DNA from: Acinetobacter ursingii DSM 16037 = CIP 107286
GTDB lineage: Bacteria; Pseudomonadota; Gammaproteobacteria; Pseudomonadales; Moraxellaceae
Assembly: GCF_000368825.1 (NCBI RefSeq)
Contig: NZ_KB849715.1
Coordinates: 115,448 to 179,447, forward strand
Length of the DNA: 64,000 bases
Reading direction: 5' to 3'
Position 1 is the stretch's first letter. The number at the start of each line of letters is the position of its first letter. Position numbers and translations under genes: made by a program. Below are positions 20,201-28,714 of this stretch, one piece after another. The notes under the pieces were generated by a model. It was not told the origin of the DNA. It saw only the letters and a list, made by a program, of their open reading frames with translations, and did not search any database.

Positions 20201-20457
20201 TGTTTTAAAATCTGTAAGCGATCACCTTCAACCGCACGCATATCTGTTGCAGAAAGCAAATCTTCAAGTGAATCCAGACTGCTGGCATCCAGGTATCCTG
20301 AACCACCAACTTGTTTTGTTGTATTTGTTTTTGCAGTCTGTGGAGTTGAGGAACAGCCAGTGGTGAGACCCAATGCTGCCAAAGCAGAAGCCAATATCGT
20401 AATTTTAAAAAGTGATGCTGCGGGAAATTGCCACACCATATTGGTCGGTTTATACAT
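17215..20457 (-). CDS. mltD: MltD-like membrane-bound lytic transglycosylase with eight LysM domains
   Basis: The enzyme cleaves the MurNAc-GlcNAc bond of peptidoglycan with anhydro-ring formation. The start at 20457 is preferred over the further ATG at 20505 because GGAA sits eight bases upstream. Residues 1-35 form a lipoprotein-like signal (…GLTTGC, a weak lipobox). The GH23 domain follows, with catalytic Glu156 in 'VIESSYDP' and 'GLWQFIPSTGRIYG'. After a Ser/Thr/Pro-rich linker come eight LysM repeats (YTVxxGDxL…LxVGQxLxL type) to the C-terminus. At 1080 residues it is more than twice E. coli MltD (two LysM), implying unusually strong glycan anchoring. It lies upstream of, and 10 bases from, yejA. 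Confidence 0.93.
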   Translation of the reverse strand: MYKPTNMVWQFPAASLFKITILASALAALGLTTGCSSTPQTAKTNTTKQVGGSGYLDASSLDSLEDLLSATDMRAVEGDRLQILKHGDVWKRMTVGFKMDLNHWDPRIEAQRSWFISRQPYLDRLSARASRYLYHTVKEAERRGIPTELALLPVIESSYDPAATSSAAAAGLWQFIPSTGRIYGLKQTSQYDGRRDVVESTRAAYEFLGSLYNQFGSWELALAAYNAGPGRIQQAINRNQAAGLPTDYWSLKLPQETMNYVPRFLAVAQIIKNPKAYNVNLPPIANRPHFREVMLNAPVDLNQIASLTGLSRAELYALNPGYRGERIDPESPMRILIPSDVNPSVDAKLKALKSSSGFWASNNIAATPNANVTVNTSTRGSTQTVTPSRTTPPVMTASSISRPSTSSTVVSSITRPLKTTPRSADELAAFAASADIPSAPRIPVAVTPASNVKALSAEPPISKSEREQIVALVKQEGVKETVTQALEPQPTQAEKDQVVAELKAIAPKGTEIVDPYDGKIRLTAIQTSQSVADTEGKEVTKGFAYPKAVAATVNADSYEAQNNKDKPYIKTDTDIVVVQPSGKRSTYTVQPGDTLAIIAAKNGVSWRDIAKWNQIDPNNTLFVGATLYLYDAKPQAIDRPVPVKAESKPESYTVKANDSLTGVADQFGLTVKQLADYNNLSVTSGLFVGQKLSLKDNGTTHNAGSNRNTEAKSDAKTTRVATKSYTVKRGEYLKLIADRYALSNQELADLTSGLTVSSSLYVGQKINVPLREVTVRDDDKADPKETRNSKLANQVKTENYQVQRGDTLSSIAAKSKMTLAELASLNNIAANSGVRVGQTLKIPAGSSIPEQYTVQSGDSLNSVANKFDLELSDLAELNGLSRSAGLRVGQKLKLTGDIPASAKVEVQETSPDTHTVKSGETLASIASRYHLQLNYLAALNGLSRNANVRVGQKLKLEGDLPKTETAKDDSPKSKSKGKTAANTESYTVKSGESLNSIASRLGMSAKDLADLNNLNARTSLQRGQSLQIPKTITEYTVKRGDTLIGLASKFGMAITELADLNDLKQNAQLRIGDVIKVPNL

Positions 20458-20664
20458 AAAATGTTCCAAACAACTCGCGTAAAGTTTAATTCTTTGATAT
20501 GCCATTGTAGTGAAGCATGTCGCTTAGACAAGGCAATAATTTAACGTGAATTGCGTGGAAATGTTACAAGAAATTAAAAAAAACAGTGAATCTACGGCTC
20601 GAAAAGCACGATTTGCATATACAATACGGGACGTTAAGTTAATTTTTTTAGTTTTAGGTTTGAT

Positions 20665-22143
20665 ATGATCTCACAAACAATCACGCTCTATGTTGATGGT
20701 GCCTGCAAGGGTAATCCTGGCTTAGGTGGTTGGGGTGCTTATATTATTAGCCAAGATGCTGAACATAAACTTTTTGGTGGTGAAGCCGAAACCACCAACA
20801 ATCGCATGGAACTGACCGCTGCCATTGAAGGTGTTTCTTTTTGTCCAAAGGACGCAAAACTCATCATCTGGACAGATTCCAATTATGTCAAACAAGGCAT
20901 TACTGAATGGATTCACGGTTGGAAAAAGAAAAACTGGAAAGATGTCAAAAATCCTGAGCTTTGGCAACAACTGGATCAAGTCTGTGCTGGGCGGGACATC
21001 GAATGGAACTGGATTAAAGGACATGCAGGACATGCAGGCAATGAAATGGCAGATCAACTGGCCAATTTAGGCGTGCAGCATCCTGAAAAGCAGCATGTGG
21101 TCGTGCCTGAAGCTGAATGGATTGGACACCAACTGGCTCAACTAGATGCAAAAATGAAGACCGAGGCAAAAAAAAAATCTGAAAATGACTGGCTGCTCGA
21201 CGATCCGTTTGGACTAGATGTTCCCGAGGATGCTTTTGATAATCATGACCTTGATAGCGACGATTTAACCATCAATGAATATCCTATCGCCTCTACAGAC
21301 GATGAAGCGTTGGTAGAAATAGAAGATGAAAAGATAGTTGAGTCAGCGGATGAAAATGAACAAACAGCAACCCAATTAATTAATAACCCTATCGATCAAA
21401 GCAAAACGCATCCACATATTGTCACCACGCCAGCGACCTTAAATGTTCAAGGGCCACGCCAACTTATTTTAGATACAGAAACCACAGGTTTTTATTTTCA
21501 GGATGGTGATCGCATTATTGAGGTCGGCGCGATTGAAATGATCAATCGTAAGTTAACAGGCAGTTCTATTCATATTTATATCAATCCAGAAAAGCCCGTT
21601 GGTGAATCCGAAAATATTCACGGCATCAGTGACGATTTTCTCAAAGACAAACCTAAATATGCAGAAATTGCGGACGTACTCTTTGATTATCTCAAAGGTG
21701 CAGAAATCATTGCGCATAATGCCACCTTCGATATGAACTTTTTGGATACCGAGTTCAAACGCGCTGGTTTAGTTGCCCTTTCAGAAGTGTGTGCTGTTAC
21801 CGACACCTTGGCACTGGCCAAGAGTAAGCATCCAGGACAAAAAAACTCATTAGATGCATTGGTCAGACGCTACGACATTCCTGCGCGTGATCGTACCTTC
21901 CATGGCGCGTTGCTAGATGCCGAAATTTTGTCAGATGTCTATCTGGCCATGACTGGCGGACAAGTGTCATTTGATATGGATGTCCTATCACAACATGAAA
22001 ATCATGGACAGCAAAATAGTAGACAGCGTGTGCAGATTGATCTCCCTGTGATTTTGCCTGAACCCGAAGAATTAGCAAGACATGAGACTTGGGTCAAACA
22101 ATTTGAGGAAAAACAGGGTAAGCCTTGCTTTTTTGCCAAATAA
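20665..22143 (+). CDS. dnaQ: Fusion of ribonuclease HI and DNA polymerase III epsilon (proofreading exonuclease)
   Basis: This is one uninterrupted 492-residue protein. Residues 1-150 are RNase HI with DGACKGNPG (Asp11), RMELTAAIEG, IWTDSNYV and the GHAGHAGNEMAD segment, giving the D-E-D-D active site that cuts RNA in RNA:DNA hybrids. A strongly acidic linker follows (about 185-250). The DEDDh exonuclease then runs from DTETTG (270-275) through HNATFDMNFL to HGALLD (413-418). In most bacteria rnhA and dnaQ are separate adjacent genes; the fusion is known from Acinetobacter. It physically links primer/R-loop removal to replisome proofreading. Confidence 0.95.
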   Translation: MISQTITLYVDGACKGNPGLGGWGAYIISQDAEHKLFGGEAETTNNRMELTAAIEGVSFCPKDAKLIIWTDSNYVKQGITEWIHGWKKKNWKDVKNPELWQQLDQVCAGRDIEWNWIKGHAGHAGNEMADQLANLGVQHPEKQHVVVPEAEWIGHQLAQLDAKMKTEAKKKSENDWLLDDPFGLDVPEDAFDNHDLDSDDLTINEYPIASTDDEALVEIEDEKIVESADENEQTATQLINNPIDQSKTHPHIVTTPATLNVQGPRQLILDTETTGFYFQDGDRIIEVGAIEMINRKLTGSSIHIYINPEKPVGESENIHGISDDFLKDKPKYAEIADVLFDYLKGAEIIAHNATFDMNFLDTEFKRAGLVALSEVCAVTDTLALAKSKHPGQKNSLDALVRRYDIPARDRTFHGALLDAEILSDVYLAMTGGQVSFDMDVLSQHENHGQQNSRQRVQIDLPVILPEPEELARHETWVKQFEEKQGKPCFFAK

Positions 22144-22372
22144 AATTCGTAGCAAGCTTGGGTTTTAGTATTCCAAGCCTTAAAAGTTCAGTTATATTAG
22201 TTGATAAATAAAGTGCTGATGATCAGAATCGATCACCCAAGTCACCCTGAACTTAGCAATCAATAACGTACGACAGCATGTGTGGGGATGCATGTGTATG
22301 TTTGGTGATCTGGGATTTAATCTGGTCTGTCAGGCAATTTGACACCAATAACATAGGAAAGGTGCAGCTTAC

Positions 22373-24019
22373 ATGTCTTATCAAAGCTCTATTCACTTCG
22401 ACCCAACTGCATTATTGATAATAAAAAATGAAATTGATAATTCAATCAAACTGGTTGAAAACGCAGTGAGTACATTGGCAGAAGAACAAACGCTGCCTTT
22501 TGGTATTGATGATGCACTCAATCAATTTGAACAATGCGCTCGTATTTTAGCCATGATTGATATGCCACGCTTGGCACTCATTATAGATTACTCAGCGTCA
22601 TTGATGCGCAAAATTATGTCTGAACCGCAAAATATTCGGACTCAAGATGTGATTGCCTTAAGTGAAGGCACCACAATGCTGAAACGCTACATCGAATTTA
22701 TTTGCTTACGTGAAGTCAGAGTTCCCCAATTTTTAATCGACACTCTTAATCGGCTTGAACTCGCTCTCGGTAAACCACAAACACGAGAAGGCGCACAGAT
22801 TTTACCGTTACTGGATTGTTTCCAGCCTAATTTTAATTTAGCAGCGACACCTGAGTTAGAAAAATCAGCTTATGTGCATCAACTTTATAAGCTAAGCTTG
22901 CATAAACTACTTCAACATACTGCGCAATCATTGGATTTTCAGGCAATTAAAATTGTTGGCGTTTACCTTGCATCATTTGCGCGAAATACGCCTAGTCAGC
23001 AATACTGGGAATTAGTCAATATTGCACTGGGTTATCTTGATCATCTCATTTTAAATCAGGCGCGCTTACGTGTTTTTATTCAGTTAGAAACCAATATAGG
23101 ACAGTTTCTTCAACACCCCGAGAGTTTTACTGCAACTAGCGCAGATCTTGCCGATATTTTGAGTCTGTGCATCAGTCAGGAAGACGAGATTTCCGAACAC
23201 ATTCGCCAACAACTCAATATGGGTGATGAGCAACTTTCGGATACTCAACTTGAAGTTTTAAGTCGTCATTTGTATGGTCCAGATTACACCACCATTCATA
23301 GTGCCAGTAAACTGATTACCGATGCCATGACTCAAATTCGCCACGACATTGAATATAACTATCAAAATATGTCGACAGAAAAAATTCAGGAGTTACAGAC
23401 AAGTTTAAAAAATCTGGCCAACGTGTTTAAAGTCTTAAATCTCAATGAAGCCTATCAAGAGCTATATCGTCAGTCTGAAGCATTGAATCAACCGACAATT
23501 CTTAACGATGAAAATTATGCTCAGCAGTTGATGAAAAGTATATTGGCAGCGATGAATTCGATTGGCATTTTGGAGCGTAATTACTTATCTAGCCGTTTAC
23601 AGCTTCGTGTCAACAATATGAATATTTCATTAGATCGTCTGGATGAAGCTCATCAAGTATTACTTACAGAAAGTAAAGCCTTGATTGAAATGGTCATTCA
23701 AATGCTATTACAGTATGAGCAACAACCAGAAGCAGCATTGCTTGAACCTTTATGTGTTCATCTAAAAGAATTGTCAGGCGCAGCCTTATTTCTGGGAAGT
23801 AAAGAACAACAACTTGCATTGTTAAACACTGCGGAATTTGTGCATAGCAGAAACGAACAACAACAAACCCTGAATCTTGAACAAATTTGTCTGATTTTAA
23901 ACGTGTTAGCAAGTCTGGATATGCTGATTGACAATTTAAAAAACAAACAACCTGTTTTACAGTCAATGTTTGATGTAGCATTGGAAAATAGTCAGAAATT
24001 ACAAACAGCGGCGGCCTAA
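22373..24019 (+). CDS. fimL: FimL-like regulator of twitching motility (ChpA/PilL N-terminal homolog)
   Basis: This 548-residue, almost entirely alpha-helical cytoplasmic protein has no signal peptide or membrane segment. It resembles FimL and the N-terminal part of the chemosensory kinase ChpA/PilL but lacks a histidine kinase core. In Pseudomonas, FimL works with the Chp system to raise cAMP and support type IV pilus function. Identification rests on length, helical pattern and context: from memory, P. aeruginosa fimL (PA1822) is followed by nudC (PA1823) and lies near rnhA/dnaQ, exactly the order here. The stop overlaps the nudC start (TAATG), implying coupled translation. Function here is inference. 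Confidence 0.72.
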   Translation: MSYQSSIHFDPTALLIIKNEIDNSIKLVENAVSTLAEEQTLPFGIDDALNQFEQCARILAMIDMPRLALIIDYSASLMRKIMSEPQNIRTQDVIALSEGTTMLKRYIEFICLREVRVPQFLIDTLNRLELALGKPQTREGAQILPLLDCFQPNFNLAATPELEKSAYVHQLYKLSLHKLLQHTAQSLDFQAIKIVGVYLASFARNTPSQQYWELVNIALGYLDHLILNQARLRVFIQLETNIGQFLQHPESFTATSADLADILSLCISQEDEISEHIRQQLNMGDEQLSDTQLEVLSRHLYGPDYTTIHSASKLITDAMTQIRHDIEYNYQNMSTEKIQELQTSLKNLANVFKVLNLNEAYQELYRQSEALNQPTILNDENYAQQLMKSILAAMNSIGILERNYLSSRLQLRVNNMNISLDRLDEAHQVLLTESKALIEMVIQMLLQYEQQPEAALLEPLCVHLKELSGAALFLGSKEQQLALLNTAEFVHSRNEQQQTLNLEQICLILNVLASLDMLIDNLKNKQPVLQSMFDVALENSQKLQTAAA

Positions 24020-24765
24020 TGTCACAACTTTCACTTGCCTATATTTTTCATAATCAACAACTGCTTGTCGATGAAAATTACCAACTTCCCAAAGTTGCAA
24101 CACTGGCAAGTGATTTAAAGTTTAAAGCGGGTGATGAAGTCATTGCCCGTGATTTACTAGAGCATGAACCTATCCCAGCAGGCCTACAACTGATCCCGAT
24201 TCGACAACTCATTACTTTATGGTCTGTCGATGAGTTTCAAAAAGCCAGCCGTGCAGTTCAATTGCTCGAATGGCGACGTAATCATAGATTTTGTAGTCAC
24301 TGCGGCCATGAAACCCAGATTCACCCTACCGAATATGCCATGGTTTGCCCTGCCTGTCGCTATCACCAATATCCACGTGTACAGCCTTGTATCATTACGA
24401 TTATTACCAAAGGTCAGGATGAAGTTTTACTGGCTAAAAATGCACATAATAAAAGTAATATGTATGGACTGATTGCGGGCTTTGTTGAAGTGGGTGAAAC
24501 ACTTGAAGAAGCGGTACAACGTGAAACGCTGGAAGAAGTCGGTTTAAAACTTAAAAATATTCGTTACATGTCCAGTCAGCCATGGCCTTTTCCAAGTAAT
24601 CTCATGATTGCATTTCAGGCTGAATACGATTCAGGCGAGATCAAGCTTCAGGAAGAGGAAATTAGCGATGCGAAATTTTTTAAATTTGATCAACTGCCTG
24701 AAATTCCCTTTAAAGGAAGTATTGCGCATGCCATGATTATGCAAGTCATGCATCATCAAGCTTGA
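24019..24765 (+). CDS. nudC: NAD(+)/NADH diphosphatase NudC
   Basis: This 248-residue Nudix hydrolase splits NAD(H) into NMN(H) and AMP; E. coli NudC also removes NAD caps from RNA. A structural zinc ribbon is formed by Cys92, Cys95, Cys110 and Cys113. The Nudix box (Gly154 to Leu176: GX5EX7REUXEEXGU) is complete, with RETLEEVG as its core. A downstream SQPWPFPSNLM motif (SQPWPFPxS) distinguishes NADH pyrophosphatases from other Nudix enzymes. Its start overlaps the fimL-like stop by one base. Confidence 0.95.
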   Translation: MSQLSLAYIFHNQQLLVDENYQLPKVATLASDLKFKAGDEVIARDLLEHEPIPAGLQLIPIRQLITLWSVDEFQKASRAVQLLEWRRNHRFCSHCGHETQIHPTEYAMVCPACRYHQYPRVQPCIITIITKGQDEVLLAKNAHNKSNMYGLIAGFVEVGETLEEAVQRETLEEVGLKLKNIRYMSSQPWPFPSNLMIAFQAEYDSGEIKLQEEEISDAKFFKFDQLPEIPFKGSIAHAMIMQVMHHQA

Positions 24766-24815
24766 TGAAAAGCTCATAACGCTGGTCGAAGCAAGATAAA
24801 TCTGGAAGCTGTATT

Positions 24816-25700
24816 TTAGGTTTCCAGACTCTCTTTTAGAAAACTCAAAATAGTACGTTTGGTCTTAAAATATCGACTAAATAAACTCGATAAGGTACCA
24901 ATAATGGAGATATGCCCTGTTTTTGGAATAATCGCAATGTGGCTATGATTGCCATGTTGTCTCAAAATATGATCAAAATCGATCGTATTTTTTGCTGCAA
25001 CAATTTGATCATTTTCCGCCATTAATAAATAATGCCGAATTTGATTAGAGTCGACAAAATAATAAGGCATTACTTGTTGATACGGAATCTCCTGATCAAA
25101 TGCATCCTGTGCCAAAGGATCACCCTTATAATCAAAGTGATAAGGTCCCGCAATTCCAATAATTGCCTTAATATTGTCCCGACAATGGACTAAATTGGGG
25201 TGTGGATGATACACCACTGACATGACATTAAATGCCCCAGCAGAATGCCCCATCAAAATTACATTTTCAGTTGAAATTTTCAGTTTAGTTTGATGTTGAT
25301 CCAGAAAATTTAGCGCCAATGCCAAATCATCAATATAGCTTGGAAAAATATATTCAGGCGCAAGATGATAATTAATCACAGCGACATCATATCCCTCGCG
25401 AGCAAAACTTTCCCCTATAAAGCCATAATCTTTTTTATCGCCATGCTGCCAAGCGCCGCCATGAATAAATACTATCAGGGGCTGTTGCTTTAATGGTTTT
25501 TTTGCGCGATATAAATCCAGACGCTGCCGTGCTTTAAGCCCATAAGCAATATTTTTTTGCGCGATATAAGTCGATTTGGGTGTTAGAAAATTAAGCGCAT
25601 AGCTTCCCAAATCATATAATCGAAACTCATGATAGTGATGTTTGACTTGCTCAAATCGCTGTTGTAATTGTTTCAAGATCTCGTTTGGATTATTGAGCAT
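24816..25700 (-). CDS. Alpha/beta hydrolase (carboxylesterase, HSL-like)
   Basis: This is a 294-residue cytoplasmic esterase candidate. The oxyanion-hole motif HGGAW (residues 80-84) and nucleophile elbow GHSAG (Ser153) place it in the hormone-sensitive-lipase/kynurenine-formamidase-like group. The catalytic His is probably in 'PKTGHISIIG' near the C-terminus. No export signal is visible. Its start overlaps the stop of the BON-domain lipoprotein gene by 11 bases, so the two are likely co-translated. The natural ester substrate is unknown. Confidence 0.8.
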   Translation of the reverse strand: MLNNPNEILKQLQQRFEQVKHHYHEFRLYDLGSYALNFLTPKSTYIAQKNIAYGLKARQRLDLYRAKKPLKQQPLIVFIHGGAWQHGDKKDYGFIGESFAREGYDVAVINYHLAPEYIFPSYIDDLALALNFLDQHQTKLKISTENVILMGHSAGAFNVMSVVYHPHPNLVHCRDNIKAIIGIAGPYHFDYKGDPLAQDAFDQEIPYQQVMPYYFVDSNQIRHYLLMAENDQIVAAKNTIDFDHILRQHGNHSHIAIIPKTGHISIIGTLSSLFSRYFKTKRTILSFLKESLET

Positions 25701-26391
25701 TCACAGGCTCACCTTGATCAGGATCAATAGCGACAGGTGTTTGCACCTCTGGTTGCGCTGTTGCATTGCCCACCATCGGACTTGCAACTAGTGAACTCGC
25801 GGTGGTACCTGCATTTGGCTGGTCAATATTATCAATCAAGGTCACAATTTTTGTCACGTTACCGACTTTTTGCAGGACATCGTTCAAATCATTAATTTCA
25901 GCCGTATTTAAGCGCCCCATGACATACAACACACCATCTTCGGTATGCACCAACACTTTGGTGTCAGAAACCACTGGTGCACGGACCAACAAACCCCGTG
26001 TATTTGCAGTTACAGCAGAATCTTGCATGATGGTGGAGTAACTGACTTGAGGACCTACAGTAATATAATTATGTACTGTTTTTACATCACTCATTGACTT
26101 AACATTGTCTTCAGCCAATTGACGAAGATGCTCATCAGGAACCTGCCCTGTCAATAAAACATTGCTATGAAAGCTTTCAATGTTGACACGTGACTGTTTA
26201 AAACGCGGATCAAGTTTATATAAATTGATACTTGCAGTACGTTTAATAGAAGAATCAATAAACACCTGACCCAAACTACGTGCACCACTTTCTGTACCTA
26301 CTGGCGCAGAGCCAGTTCCACCAGAAATAAAGCTGGCACAGCCAGATAAACTCGCGACACACAACGCCGTTATTGCAATACGTTTAAACAC
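25690..26391 (-). CDS. dolP: BON-domain outer-membrane lipoprotein, DolP (YraP) type
   Basis: This 233-residue protein has a lipoprotein signal peptide (lipobox LSGC, Cys at residue 19) and two BON domains (about residues 50-115 and 130-195). A Pro/Ala/Gln-rich tail follows. DolP supports outer membrane integrity and BAM function by binding anionic phospholipid at the inner leaflet of the outer membrane. The neighbourhood lpoA-yraN-dolP copies the E. coli order, except that diaA is absent. The C-terminal tail is longer than in E. coli and of unknown role. Confidence 0.87.
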   Translation of the reverse strand: MFKRIAITALCVASLSGCASFISGGTGSAPVGTESGARSLGQVFIDSSIKRTASINLYKLDPRFKQSRVNIESFHSNVLLTGQVPDEHLRQLAEDNVKSMSDVKTVHNYITVGPQVSYSTIMQDSAVTANTRGLLVRAPVVSDTKVLVHTEDGVLYVMGRLNTAEINDLNDVLQKVGNVTKIVTLIDNIDQPNAGTTASSLVASPMVGNATAQPEVQTPVAIDPDQGEPVNAQ

Positions 26392-26459
26392 TCAGCAAAG
26401 CTCCCTGAAAACTGTTTTGAAATCATGTTTGCATCTCGCTCAAGAGTAATGAACTCTGG

Positions 26460-26864
26460 TTACAAAGTAAATGCATTTTCAATCCATTGCTGATCATATC
26501 GAAGTTTAGAAAAATCTTGCTGTACTGTTTTTGCAATTTTCTGTGGAAAATCAAAACAAATTACATCAAAACGACAATAAAACTCATCATAGGCTGGATG
26601 ACATATCAAAAAATATTCAGCAGTACGAATAATTTTACGTTGTTGAGTAAGACGAATCATCTCATTGGCATGTCCATAGCCACCCAATGAACGTGCTTTA
26701 ACCTCAACAAAAACAAGTTCCTGACCTCGCTCTACAATTAAATCCACCTCTCCAAATCGAGAATGAAAATTTTGCGTCACCAGTCGAAAGCCCTGTTGTT
26801 GTAAAATGACCAGTGCTTGCTGTTCCGCCCATTGACCGAGTGCATGTTGGTGATTGGTTGTCAT
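26460..26864 (-). CDS. yraN: YraN family (UPF0102) endonuclease-like protein
   Basis: This 134-residue protein has a restriction-endonuclease-like fold predicted from '[22 protein letters not shown]', the D-(E/Q)xK nuclease motif region (Asp, Glu, Lys). It also has the '[12 protein letters not shown]' segment typical of the family. YraN proteins are widespread and sit beside rsmI and lpoA, but their cellular substrate is not established. The 12-base gap to the lpoA-like gene upstream suggests one operon. Confidence 0.9.
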   Translation of the reverse strand: MTTNHQHALGQWAEQQALVILQQQGFRLVTQNFHSRFGEVDLIVERGQELVFVEVKARSLGGYGHANEMIRLTQQRKIIRTAEYFLICHPAYDEFYCRFDVICFDFPQKIAKTVQQDFSKLRYDQQWIENAFTL

Positions 26865-26876
26865 GGATACACTTCG

Positions 26877-27815
26877 TTATTGGAGTTGTAAAATGTTATT
26901 TTTTTGTTTTTGATAACAATGCGGAATTCGTGTCACTCGTTGCGCATTCACATCCAGATCGCCCGTACGCCCTTGTAATGTGAAATTTTGAATTTTTGGG
27001 GTTTTTAAATAAAGTTCCGCGAGCATCCATGCATCCGCTCCAAAAGCAATCAGGCGTTGATACGGCATACTGACAGGCTGCTGCAAATAAGCCTGTGCAA
27101 CATCATCCCACTGATGTTCGTATAAAGCAGGAACATCACAAAATTTTAGCCCATTTGGAATCGGCTGATTTTCCTCAATAGCAGTTGGTTGAGCATAAAC
27201 ATTATTTTTAGGTAGATGAGAAAGCTGATTCATCCACGCATCATCTCCCAAAAGTAATAATCCCTGCCCTTTTTTAAGCTTTTTAGGTATCTCTTCAACC
27301 ACTTCCACAGATTGACCAAACTGCGACATAATCGACATCAGATACAACTCACTGTCCTGCTCTCGACCTGTTTGGCGCAATACAAGCAACTGTGAAACTT
27401 TGTCTTTTTGCATAATCTGTTTCAAGGCATAAGCATCATCTTGCTTGGACAAACTAAACTGGATCACGTTAGGTGATTGCGTTTCAACTTCATTTAAAGC
27501 CAAAATTCGGACTTTAGGATTAATCGCGACAATTTGCTCTACTTCATTTTTAGCCAATGGCCCAACAATCAACTGGGTTTTCTTATTAAGATGTTTAGCC
27601 AGAATGGTTTTGATCGTTTTTTTATCAGAATTGATAAATTTAAGCGGTACTTTATCTTCAGACAATGCATACGCACTCATAAAACCAGACTTAATGCTGC
27701 TTGTCGCTCGCGCCATAGGACCCGATTCAGGTAGAATGACCAACACTTCAGCCTGCGCTTGAGATATAAAAGCTGCAAAACCGACCAGCAGCCATTTTTT
27801 TTTATTATTCAACAT
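26877..27815 (-). CDS. lpoA: LpoA-like penicillin-binding protein activator (periplasmic-binding fold)
   Basis: A 312-residue protein with an N-terminal signal (KKWLLVGFAAFISQAQA) corresponds to the C-terminal periplasmic-binding-like domain of LpoA, the outer-membrane activator of PBP1a. It lacks the N-terminal TPR domain of enteric LpoA and has no Cys at the signal cleavage site, so it appears soluble rather than lipid-anchored. Motifs such as 'VILPESGPMARATSSIKSGF' and 'LIVGPLAKNEV' match the family. It is divergent from rsmI, as in E. coli, and is followed by yraN and dolP. Confidence 0.8.
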   Translation of the reverse strand: MLNNKKKWLLVGFAAFISQAQAEVLVILPESGPMARATSSIKSGFMSAYALSEDKVPLKFINSDKKTIKTILAKHLNKKTQLIVGPLAKNEVEQIVAINPKVRILALNEVETQSPNVIQFSLSKQDDAYALKQIMQKDKVSQLLVLRQTGREQDSELYLMSIMSQFGQSVEVVEEIPKKLKKGQGLLLLGDDAWMNQLSHLPKNNVYAQPTAIEENQPIPNGLKFCDVPALYEHQWDDVAQAYLQQPVSMPYQRLIAFGADAWMLAELYLKTPKIQNFTLQGRTGDLDVNAQRVTRIPHCYQKQKNNILQLQ

Positions 27816-27827
27816 GGAGTAAACCTT

Positions 27828-28673
27828 ATGAGTGCTCAGTTATTTGTTGTAGCAACCCCAATTGGGCACTTGGATGACATGACCTTTAGGGCTATTGATA
27901 TTCTTAAATCAGTTTCTATTGTAGCAGCAGAAGATACCCGCCAATCTGCGCAGTTATTTAAGCATTATAATATATCAACACCCCTCACCGCATGCCATGA
28001 TCACAATGAAAGTAACAAAATTGAACAACTGATCGAGACGCTTCAATCAGGCAAAAATGTCGCACTGATTAGTGATGCAGGCACACCTTTAATCAGTGAT
28101 CCCGGTTTTAAATTGGTTCGTGCTGCTCAGGAACATGGTATCCGTGTCACGCCTGTACCTGGTGCATGTGCTGCAATAGCAGCATTGAGTGCAGTCGGAC
28201 TGCCAAGCGATCGTTTTAGTTTTGAAGGTTTTTTATCTTCTAAGTCATCACAGCGAATCGGTCAACTCGAAAAACTCAAAGATGAAACTCAAACATTGAT
28301 TTTCTATGAAGCGCCGCATCGTATTTTAGATTGCGTCAAAGATATGGTCGCAATTTTTGGTGAAGATCGTCCAGTAGGTTTCGCCCGTGAGATTACCAAG
28401 ACCTTTGAAACCATTAAAAAAATGACCTTAAAAGAGTTAGTGACATTTATTGAAAAGGATCATCATCAACAAAAGGGTGAAATTGTGTTGGTGGTCGGTG
28501 GTAATCCCGAACACAAAGATCTCGATCAGGAAAAAATGGATCAATTGCTCACACGGTTATTGCAAGATTTATCAGTTAAAGCGGCATCTCAACTGGCAGC
28601 CGATTTAACAGGCGTAAAAAAGAAAGTGGCGTATCAACGCGCACTAGAGCTGAATCAAGATCAGACGGATTAA
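27828..28673 (+). CDS. rsmI: 16S rRNA (cytidine1402-2'-O)-methyltransferase RsmI
   Basis: This 281-residue tetrapyrrole-methylase-fold enzyme uses SAM to methylate the 2'-OH of C1402 in the 16S decoding centre. The open frame extends upstream to 27759, but the ATG at 27828 has GGAG nearby and starts the conserved core 'LFVVATPIGHLDDMTFRA'. Other hallmarks are 'AAEDTRQSAQLFKHY', 'LISDAGTPLISDPGF' and 'PGACAAIAALSAVGLPSDRF'. It is divergently oriented to lpoA, whose start codon region it overlaps by only a short leader. Confidence 0.96.
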   Translation: MSAQLFVVATPIGHLDDMTFRAIDILKSVSIVAAEDTRQSAQLFKHYNISTPLTACHDHNESNKIEQLIETLQSGKNVALISDAGTPLISDPGFKLVRAAQEHGIRVTPVPGACAAIAALSAVGLPSDRFSFEGFLSSKSSQRIGQLEKLKDETQTLIFYEAPHRILDCVKDMVAIFGEDRPVGFAREITKTFETIKKMTLKELVTFIEKDHHQQKGEIVLVVGGNPEHKDLDQEKMDQLLTRLLQDLSVKAASQLAADLTGVKKKVAYQRALELNQDQTD

Positions 28674-28680
28674 ATCACTT

Positions 28681-28710
28681 CAAAAACAAAGCATCACCGA
28701 AGTGATGCTT
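28681..28710 (-). terminator. Terminator of the small acidic protein gene
   Basis: AAGCATCAC (28689-28697) pairs with GTGATGCTT (28702-28710) around CGAA. Read on the minus strand it runs into TTTGTTTTTG. It lies between the convergent rsmI and the gene at 28715. Confidence 0.75.
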
Positions 28711-28714
28711 AGGG

